DNA from: Tretioscincus oriximinensis
Lineage: Eukaryota; Chordata; Lepidosauria; Squamata; Gymnophthalmidae
Direction: 5' to 3'
Assembly (NCBI GenBank): GCA_022410635.1
Contig: JAJVDF010000016.1
Location: 3,620,321-3,684,320, forward strand
DNA: 64,000 nucleotides
The notes below the pieces were generated by a model. The model saw only the letters and a list, made by a program, of their open reading frames with translations. It had not been told where the DNA came from and did not search any database. The first letter of the stretch is position 1; every line of letters begins with the position of its first letter. Positions 55,818 to 64,000 of the stretch are shown one piece after another. Made by a program: the position numbers and the translations under genes.

Positions 55818-56397
55818 TAGGGTTGCCATATTTTGGCAGCCCAAAACTGGGATGGGGGTGCATGCACGCGCGTTCACACACACACACACGTACACACGCG
55901 CACACACAGACACTTGTGGTGAGACAGGCAGAACCTCTCTTCTGCCTGTCTCACCACAAGTGTCTGTGTGTGCGNCCGTGTGTGTGCGTAGCTGCTCCTC
56001 TGCTGGAGGCGAGGTTTCGCGCCTGCTGTCAGGCAAAGCGTGCCAACTTGCCTCCAGCAGAGGAAAAACGCTTGGGTTTGTGACAGGAGAACAGAGCTTT
56101 CTTGTCCTGTCACAAACCCAGGTGTTTTTCCTCTGCAGGAGGTGAGTTGTCGCGCTTTGCTGAGGAGCAGCTACGGCACACTCCGAGGTTCCTTCCAGGA
56201 CCCCGGAAAGCNTTGCTCAGGCTGCAGCCTTCAGCTCTGACGGCTTCTTTGCCTTTAAAATCCTGCATTTTTATATTCCCTGATGCAGCATTGAGGAATG
56301 TAAAAATCCGGGATTGTATCTTAAAACCCGGAGGGGACTATATTTTAGTCTTCAAAGCCGGGATTGTCCCGCCTTCCCGGGACGTATGGTAACCCTA
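55818..56397. mobile_element. Non-autonomous hAT-like element, 580 bp, with internal palindromes
   Basis: TIRs TAGGGTTGCCATA and TATGGTAACCCTA are flanked by an exact 8-bp duplication TCTTAGAA (55810-55817, 56398-56405). It shares its GC-rich body with 30250-30683 in reverse (for example TGACAGGA..ACAGAGCTTT and GGTTCCTTCCAGGACCCCGG). No transposase. Confidence 0.85.
55899..55974. repeat. Perfect 35-bp palindrome with 6-base loop
   Basis: Arm 55899-55933 (CGCACACACAGACACTTGTG onward) is exactly complementary in reverse to 55940-55974. The loop is CCTCTC. A second, imperfect palindrome lies at about 56063-56128. Both are inside the hAT-like element. Confidence 0.9.
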
Positions 56398-57158
56398 TCT
56401 TAGAATAACCATGCTTTGAAATGTATATGCATTTTAAAACAGTCATTCAACAAACAGTGATGCCAAAGTAACTGAAGATACATTACAGCCAGGTAGTAGG
56501 GATGAATCATATGATCACTCAGCTATTCAAGCAGACAGTATTTCAATAGCTTCTGATAGACTACTTGAGCAAGTAATAAGATAAAGAGATAAGACTGACA
56601 ATAGAATTTCCTTGGTTAAGCAAAGCACATTCACCATGTGCTAAGCAAAATGCTTTTAGTTTGATTAACTGTCCTATGGTAAATTTTAAGATGAAATGTG
56701 TATGAAAGCAAAGAAAGTAACATTAGTTACAAAAGAAACAATGGATTTGAGATGAAATCTGCTACGTCTACACACAACTGGCTATTTTCAGGCAGAAATC
56801 TCTCTTAGTGCTTCCTAGAATCCTGGATCATTCATCTTGCTCTACTATTGGCAATTTTCTTTAAGATAGGGATTAAATACATGACTATAAAGTGTCACTT
56901 AACTTGTGCCTCTTTCTCCTAAAGCAGCTCCATGCAAAACCTGATCCTTTGTTGACACAAATGGTGTTCCTTTTGCTACACTTATTAAATCTGTGGTCAA
57001 ACTTTGCTCACGTGGTCCATCATTTTTTGATATTCTGGAATAAAGCATGGAAATTCCAGAATAAAGCACTTCTGAAATATTCAAAACAGTGAAACAATTT
57101 AGAAATGCCTGAATTCTNCCTAATAGTTGCTTTTGAAATTTGAATATGTAAAAATAGA

Positions 57159-57317
57159 GGTTGCATCCAGACAGAAGCCTGTTGCACACATAATTTATTT
57201 ATTCCATTATATTCCATAATAAAGCATAGATGTTCTGGATTAAAACAGTCAACACAATGTTTTATTGTCGAATATTCCACTACAGTAGTGGAATAAAAGT
57301 TATGTGTGGATGCAACC
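57159..57317. mobile_element. MITE-like element with GGTTGCATCCA ends, 159 bp
   Basis: GGTTGCATCCAGACA at the left mirrors TGTGTGGATGCAACC at the right. Inner sequence TTCCATAATAAAGC and GTGGAATAAAAGTT are related inverted parts. Similar single ends occur at 54383 and 57376. Confidence 0.6.
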
Positions 57318-59914
57318 AAAGTCAATAATCCATTAGCAAGTTGAATTTGTTTGTTTGATTTGCTACACCAGCACTGCATCCATACAGAACTTACTTATTC
57401 TGAGATTCATGGATAATCCTGATTTTTGGAATTAATCTCCTCCCTACATTTACAGTNTATTTTGACTTTTGCCATTCTATAAGCTCCCGACAAGCAAGAT
57501 TTTCTAAACATATAAGACCTTCTCCTATCAGCCATATTGTCAGGCAGTAATCCTTCTTCCCAGATGCTATTGGAAGATAGCATTTCATTCTTGCAGTTTC
57601 ATGTGAAAACTACTGACACACAAAAAGCCTTTCCATAATAACTCTACATATCAGTTTGACAGCTATTTTTTCTGGTGAATCAATAATCTGGCTTTTGGCT
57701 TTAAAACCTGAAAATTATCACAACTGCGTGTGGCAAATGCAATATAAATTCAACTTGAAAGTGGATTATTGACCCTTGCCGGACACATGTCAGGTTGTTA
57801 AATAAACTGACAGATTTCAGGTTTTAAATACAATAAAACTGGATTATCTGTTTAACAGGAATAACACCTGTTGAACCAGTGTTAGGTAGGAAGGATTACT
57901 ACTTGGTTTTGACAATGAACAAACAAAATGGCTGATGAGAAAATGTGTTATGTGGATGGAAAAATCTCATTTGCAGAAGCTGACAGAACAGCAAAACTTA
58001 GAATAAAGGTATGAACAAGGTGAATTAAAATTGGTTATCAAGAAATGGCAGATTCAACAAAAGTTGCATTGATGTTGCAGCCATTCTTAACTTAATGTTA
58101 CTTGTTATGTGTGAGTATGTTGTAGATCAATAATACTGTATAANTTTTAGAAAGATTACTTTAGTTTAAGCATAATTGATAAATAAATAAAATGTGAGGT
58201 TAAAAAATGTGTTTTTTTCAGTAAAGTCAACAAGCATTGTGAGTGATTTAAAAAAAGGAAGTAGCTGACCCTTAATATCAGAACATGATTTGTCAGCAAG
58301 TGAAAACTGATTGATCCCCAACAGACACGTAAATTCTGAGCGCCTGATTGCTAGCTACTGGATTCTTTTTAAAGATATAAACAACGGTTCTGATATGAAA
58401 CTAACAGGGAACAGGAAGAACCTAAGAAACAAAAATATTTATTATTGCTTCATCCAAGATATTTTATTAAAAAAAGCAAAAAGAAACAAAATTGGATGAG
58501 ATAGAAACAAATTGGTGGCACATACAACAGGATCTTTGCAGAGAATCATACAATCTTAATAATCAATGGAAGGNAATCTAGCAATTATCCTGGCCCCAAG
58601 TTGTTTAAGACTTCATTTGTCAGACATATTTCTTAAAACTGAATATTGACTATCCCAGTAGTAATAAGCCAGGAGAATCCAACCAAAGAATTACAGATTG
58701 ATTAGAATGATTGATATACTTTTAAAATATTTGAATTCACTGACAACTTAGGGGAAGTACTTCCATCAGGATTTGGAGGAAAAAGTGTGGAAGAGGGCAG
58801 GAAAAAAGGCATCTACCGGAGGCCAAAGTACTTAAGTCATTGACTGAAAGCTGAAAATTATCTGTGAGATTTTTTTTAATACGGATCACTTTTGCCACTT
58901 ATTAAAGCCTTTTTATCTTTTTAAAATATTCCCAACACTTCCTTTATTAACCTACTATGTAGATTTTTTGTAAAGTAGAATCCATCTTCAAGCTACATTC
59001 TACCTGGTAGCAGCAGGTGAAAAGAGCAGAAGAGTAAAAAGACTCTTCCTAAAGAACTTTATAAAATGTACCTAATTACAATTTCTTTCTATGTGCATTC
59101 AGGCTCTTTCTTAAAAAGTAAATGCTAGACAGGAACACATGAGCTTTGACCTGTTTCCTAATCAATGTTTGTGTTCTAAATAATTCCAGTTAATTATTAT
59201 ACAACTTTGGTACAGATTTGNTATTCAAGAAATGTAAACATTTGGTATTTTCCCCTTATTTTCTCCAAACCCATTCAGTTTCAGTACATTCTATCATTAA
59301 TGACCTCAACGTTTTCATATCTACAAATAATTTAAACACGTGGTCTCATGAAACAAGATGCTTCAGCTCATCATCCTAAAAAGAATGTTCATTTTTCAGA
59401 TTTCTACACACTAAAGAATGTACTCACCGTTCTGCCACCTCTTTTATTTTCCAGCTAATATTCTACATTCTGTCAACATTGAATATGACCATTGAGCTGT
59501 TTTATGTGAGGATTCTTTTTTTCATTCAGCCAATCTTTTCTGTATATTTATATGAACTGTGATACCCTTCAAGATTAAGTTACTTTGCATTGCTTTATCC
59601 ATTTTGAATGCAATGCTGGCCTTGAGGTCCTCAGGAAAAGCAGCTCCCATCAAAAGAGGTAAATATACACTTAAGAGGGTTTCCTGAAGGATTCTGCCTG
59701 TGCAGCTTGAGTATGCTGACTCAGCACCACAGATGGTATGAGAGTTTTGGAGCAGTCTCTGATCTACTCTTTCTTAGAAATATTAAAAGAGCCACTGTAA
59801 TGAAATCACTTAAATAGTGCGAGGCTCCTTTAAAATTTTCTAAGCCTTGAAGCTGAGTCTTGAGGGCGGGGCTTGGAATATGAAAAAGGGAGGTGCTAGT
59901 GAGTTGATGGAATT
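57318..59914. other. Intergenic DNA, no recognised feature
   Basis: AT-rich, several Ns. TGCATCCATACAG at 57376 and AATTCAACTTGAAAGTGG near 57750 hint that part is a larger element related to 57159-57317. No exon was seen. Confidence 0.5.
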
Positions 59915-60232
59915 GAGTGAATTTACTTCCTGAAGAGGCAGTGGTAGCTAACAGCTTGGATAGTTTCAAGACAGGACTAGACAGGTTTATGGACACCAAA
60001 GGTATAAATGGATACTAGGATGGATGTCTGGATGTTGCCTCTGGGATGGAGCAACAGGCAGGACTCCTGAAACACCATTTGTAGGGAGTCATGAACAGGT
60101 GCATATTTTGCTTTCCTCTGTTCNGACTGCCCAGGTGCATCTGGTGGGCCTCTGTGTGACACAGAATGCTGGACTTGATGGNCTGTGGCCTGATCCAGTA
60201 TGGCTCTTCTTATGTTCTTATGTTCTTATGAT
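59915..60232 (+). mobile_element. CR1 LINE 3' end, sense
   Basis: TTTACTTCCTGAAGAGGCAG, GGACTAGACAGGTTTATGGA, GGTGGGCCTCTGTGTGACAC, and the terminal repeat CTTATGTTCTTATGTTCTTA of the CR1 3' end. ORF2 C-terminal codons are present but broken. Confidence 0.92.
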
Positions 60233-60255
60233 TTGAGTTAAATGCAGTTAAAAGA

Positions 60256-60335
60256 CGTGTCTATGAAAGCTTATGCCACCCACTTTTCTCAAGTTAGTCT
60301 CAAAGTGCTGCTAGCTCCTTTGCTGGACTTTGAGT
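60256..60335 (+). repeat. Hammerhead-like repeat fragment, sense, 5' core lost
   Basis: AGACGTGTCTATGAAAGCTT, ATGCCACC, then GTTAGTCTCAAAGTGCTGCT and AGCTCCTTTGCTGGACTT. The CTGAAGA part is missing, so it starts inside stem II. Confidence 0.5.
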
Positions 60336-60339
60336 TAAA

Positions 60340-60705
60340 TGGTTGTTGTGAGAGATTGTCTGAGCATGTGGCCAAACAAATGAAATAAAACTGGTTCTCT
60401 GCCAGGAGTGTGAAAATAAATAAACACCAAAGAGGGGTACTGAACTGCAGGGGTAGTAGGGAGAGAAAAGGAACAGCTGGGGGAGACTTTAAATGTAGGC
60501 AAGAGAAGGATTCTGTGCCAAAGACATTGTATAGTGCCAGTANCCTTTACCCTAACCCATTGTAGTTAATTCGTATCGTTGGGTTTCATTCAGTTTGAGT
60601 GTCACCTGTTACTTTGCTTTAATAAAGCTGTTTTTGTGTTATAAAACAGAGAAGTCTTTATTATTTGGGATAACAGAGTAAAGGGGCTCATTCTGAGTTC
60701 ATTTT
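60340..60705 (+). repeat. Possible LTR or 3' end of an unknown retroelement
   Basis: TTACTTTGCTTTAATAAAGC (polyadenylation signal near 60622) is followed by ACAGAGAAGTCTTTATTATT. The layout suggests an LTR R/U5, but borders, target duplication and coding parts are not visible. Confidence 0.3.
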
Positions 60706-61293
60706 CACTCCTTAATATTGGTTTCTTCCTGAGAGGAGTGGTGGCAGCCTACCTGAAGTTACAAAACCTCACTACTGAGCTATTTTATTTTATTATTCCC
60801 ATCTTACACATCCTACCTACACACCTACAAAGATATAAAATCCAAGTGCCTTGTTCATAATAAAAGACCATCTACCATTATTAATAAGGGGGGGAACTGT
60901 GTTACAAAAACCATACTGAATAAATAAAGATCTAAAAGAAGAACATACACAGCCTTATCCCCCGCTCGGTTTTGTTACAGCCACAAATATACTATGTATT
61001 TACATAAACCTAAGATAGGGAGATCAACATTTGAAGATTATTTTGCTGGTCATTAACTGTATCAGGGTATTACATTGCTTGCTTAACTTAGAAGTCAGAC
61101 TGCATAAATTAATGGCTTTTTAAATTATTATCCTGAATATCTAAAACAGAACAATGCAGTTACAGTATGTCAATGGCTTAACAATTCTGCAATTTTGTCA
61201 TTGTTTCTCTCCATCCCCCTGAAGAAATTCATCCAAGCACTTACACCAAAATTACACCAAAGGGGCTAATAGGACTTGGAGAATAATAGTAGA

Positions 61294-61440
61294 AAAGTAG
61301 GTGGCATAAGCTTTCGTAGACACTTCTACTTCTTCAGATTGAAGAAGTAGACGTGTCTANGAAAGCTTATGCCACCTACTTTTCAGTCTCTAAGTGCTAC
61401 TAGCTCCTTTGCTGGACTTAATACTACTAACACGGTTATT
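61294..61440. repeat. Fold-back pair of hammerhead-like repeats (possible Penelope-like)
   Basis: The left copy is antisense (61297-61336). The right copy is sense (61340-61445). They meet tail to tail, with ATT between CTTCAG and GAAGAAG. Each has (C)TGAAGA, A, stem II GTAGA/TCTAC with a 4-nt loop, GAAA, and stem III GC-TTAT-GC. The shared downstream tail is CACCTACTTTTCAGTCTCTA, then AGTGCTACTAGCTCCTTTGC. The N at 61360 falls just before GAAA of the right copy. Confidence 0.6.
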
Positions 61441-62831
61441 TCTCCGAAACCAAAATTACTGTACTNTACTCCAGATAAGTGTCGTTGTTTTTATTCAAGA
61501 GTCAAAGATCTTAACTCAGTGCCATCATCTTCCAGGCAATCACATCATTAAAATGACTCAAATATGTTTCTGGTACATTTATTAGGATCCTAAATTCTGT
61601 TTTATTGGTAAGAAACTAGGAATTGGCTATAATAGTTTATGCTTTATCACATAAGCCTGTGATTCTGATCATTGAGATTCTTCTGCTGTTTGTATGTATG
61701 TTCAAGTACTTGTTTCTTTATACATTTGTTAATCACCTTGAAGATTGTCCTGAGAAGCTTTGGTGAGAGGCATCTCTCCATTGCTTCCCTGAACTACTTT
61801 ACCCTTTTCTCAGTTTTCAAACAAAGCTACTTCTCTTCCAGTCCTACTCTTTAAAATCCTTTTTATGTAAAGAAACATTTTCTATAGAGAAAAAGAAAGA
61901 TTTTGGCTAGATATAATCACACCAATTTATTCCGAGGGCACAACTGATAACCTGTCAATGGCTGGTAGAAAAATTCATCTATATTGTCTTTATTCTCCTT
62001 CTTTAAGTTTGATTATTCAGCCCCCATCAACACAACAGGAAGAAAACCTTTTGCGTGATTATAGGAACTACTTCCTAAACGATAATCACACATTATTGGG
62101 AGGAAGAAATTCAAAGTCAGACATGGTAGAGACAGTAGGGAATATATTAAAAACTCCTCCTCTTCCTCCTTCGTCTTCTTCATCATCATCATCATCGGNT
62201 ACATGACATCAAGCAAGTAACATGTTAGAGAGGTTGATGCATGTTGGATGGATTGTGCACAAACAAGAAGGATGTCCTGATTTCCTCCACAGTACAGTGC
62301 ACACAATCTGTGTCCTTCCCACCCACTGCAGGATGAAGATATGGTGTTAGCATAATGCCTACAGCCACTTTCTTCATCTCTGGACACTGTGCCAAGAAGC
62401 AGAGGCCCACAATCTGGCCTAAAAAAGCACAATCTGATCCAGGATCTTCTCAGCCCAGCTCCACAACCTATGACTTGCTATCGTTGATGATTCTGTGGCC
62501 ATCTGGCACTGGACTGGGCAACGATGGAACAAACAGGTTTTACCTTTGATGTAGAAGTTCCTTTATAGACAGACTGAGAAATGTGACCCAGTGGCACAAG
62601 CAAGGTCACCTACTCAACACAGGGTTACTAAAGGTTAGTTTTTAGCAGGACATATCCATATTTTGATACCTGCCTTGTCCATATTTTTGGAGGCAGGGGA
62701 ATGTGTTGAATATGAAACAACAGCTTCCTCCTTTTAAGTTTAAGTCATGTTCTGCTTTTAAATTGTGTGATCTTTCCCAACCAGACTGGACTTTTCCCTC
62801 TTGTCACTTAACTAGATCCCTGCGCATGTAA
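61441..62831. other. Intergenic DNA with low-complexity TCC/TCA run
   Basis: A pyrimidine triplet run lies at 62158-62203. The remainder, including open frames at 62013-62549, shows no known domain. Confidence 0.5.
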
Positions 62832-62993
62832 GCCTTCTTCTTGNCTATATCTCAGAATAGGAGTGTGCCATCTACATGCTAGTGTAGGCTATGGCAGGCC
62901 CCGAATGGGGCCTGCCAAAGCCTACACTGGCATGTGGATGTCCAAGCTCTGTACCAAGATATAATCCAGAATAAGGCTCAGTGAGGACAGGGC
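62832..62993. repeat. Palindromic fold-back element, copy D
   Basis: GTGTAGGCTATGGCAGGCCCC, ATTC-like spacer GAAT, GGGGCCTGCCAAAGCCTACAC at the centre; outer arms CTATATCTCAGAATAGG and CAAGATATAATCCAGAATAA. The best-preserved centre of the four copies. Confidence 0.75.
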
Positions 62994-63399
62994 CATAATG
63001 GTGTATTATACCCTAGATACACATACAGGCCAAGAATTTCTTGCATACAGCTGACTAGCTTTTACAAATAGCATTTTAATTAGCAGTTTAATAGCAATTT
63101 AACAAGAGTTTGGGGAAAATGTACACTCCATTTCCAGAAAACACAAGAGTCCATTCACAGTTTCAAGGCAAAGGCCTGGTCACCACACCTCAATTTTGAA
63201 ATTTCAATCCTGAAGATTGAGCTGAATCCAATTTTTTCTTTTTTCTCATTTAGTCCAGGTGGGAAAAGCACGGATGAAAGGCACTTTTCAGGAATGAAGA
63301 ATGTTCAAAATTAGATGAGTGACCAAAGCCGAAGAACCGAAACGTGAAAATCTGCTGAGTAAAGGAATAGCAAACCCTTCTTCTTGCTCCCTGTCTCCA

Positions 63400-63695
63400 A
63401 AACTCTTTCCCCCCTGATCTACGTTCTTTTCTCATTTTGGCGTCTTTCACATCCCAGTTTAAAACTCTTCTATTCACTAAGGGCTTTGACACTAAGGGCC
63501 CCGTTAGCTTCCTATTCGAATAGTACATATATACGTCTAATCTTGAATTTGGCTGTTAGTTTTTTTGTTATTCTTGTTTTCATATTGTTTTAATAATGTT
63601 TAATATTAGAGATACATATTAATTATATATTAATTATGTGTTTTTGGCTCTATTTTGTATGTTTCTGTACAGCGCTAAGTATATGGTTAGTGCCA
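63400..63695 (+). mobile_element. L2-type LINE 3' end, sense
   Basis: TTTAAAACTCTTCTATTCAC upstream and TGTACAGCGCTAAGTATATG, TTAGTGCCATATAAATAAAT at the end are L2-like. The end runs into a GAT repeat. Confidence 0.55.
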
Positions 63696-63699
63696 TATA

Positions 63700-63863
63700 A
63701 ATAAATGATGATGATGATGATAATAATGATGATGAGAATATGATTAAATAATAATAGTAATAATAATTATAATAATATATGATGATTAAATAATAATTTA
63801 ATCATATTCGTCATAATCATAATAGTAATTATAATATGTGATGATTAAATGATACTGGTAATG

Positions 63864-63894
<31 letters not shown>

Positions 63895-64000
63895 CAATGA
63901 TGATAATGGCGATGATGATAANGGCGATGATGATAATGGCGATGATGATAATGACGATGATAATGATAATAATGATAATGATAATAATAATAATAATGAT
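63700..64000 (+). repeat. GAT/AAT microsatellite tract
   Basis: Mixed GAT and AAT triplets through to the right edge, with short AATTATAATA interruptions and one N. It probably grew from the L2-like tail and continues past the window. Confidence 0.92.

Noticed and set aside
33000..64000. SNAP91 5' exons, expected on the plus strand by synteny
   Set aside because: I found no sequence encoding the SNAP91 N-terminus; it probably lies beyond the right edge.

Overview
The window reads as nuclear DNA of a vertebrate, most likely a squamate reptile (possibly a gecko; inference). The evidence is two vertebrate multi-exon genes with GT-AG splice sites, many CR1 LINE copies, a 5'-truncated L1, tRNA-headed SINEs including Sauria-type SINEs, hAT and Tc1/mariner relics, simple repeats and no bacterial-style gene packing. 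Almost all open frames in the window are chance or repeat-derived. Isolated single N bases are scattered through it.

Left part (1 to 21.3 kb, minus strand): the first seven coding exons of CYB5R4 (Ncb5or), running right to left from an ATG at 21039 in a CpG-rich promoter to an exon at 688-745. They encode 184 residues: the short leader, the whole cytochrome b5 heme domain with both heme-ligand histidines, a short linker and the start of the CS domain. The remaining exons (rest of the CS domain and the FAD/NAD reductase) must lie to the left of base 1. Its introns hold CR1, L1, tRNA-SINE and hAT copies and hammerhead-like repeat fragments.

Middle (23.7 to 32.7 kb, minus strand): a complete four-exon RIPPLY2 gene, 148 codons, with the WRPW co-repressor motif in exon 2 and the Ripply homology block across exons 3 and 4. 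A TATA-like box lies about 140 nt upstream of its ATG. RIPPLY2 lies head-to-tail upstream of CYB5R4, 2.7 kb apart, the same order and relative orientation as in human 6q14.

Right part (33 to 64 kb): I found no host exon here. It is intergenic DNA filled with interspersed repeats: a 1.8 kb antisense CR1 with broken reverse-transcriptase frames, a nearly full-length dead Tc1-like transposon (45.5-47.0 kb) with a palindromic MITE beside it, hAT-type non-autonomous elements with 8-bp target duplications, SINEs, several palindromic or fold-back elements, possible solo LTRs and microsatellites.

The most unusual signals are (1) a dispersed family carrying a hammerhead-ribozyme-like core, several copies in inverted pairs (best at 61.3 kb), and (2) a nearly full-length palindromic repeat of about 150-190 bp present four times. 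All calls were made by eye from sequence and remembered family knowledge; no search was run.
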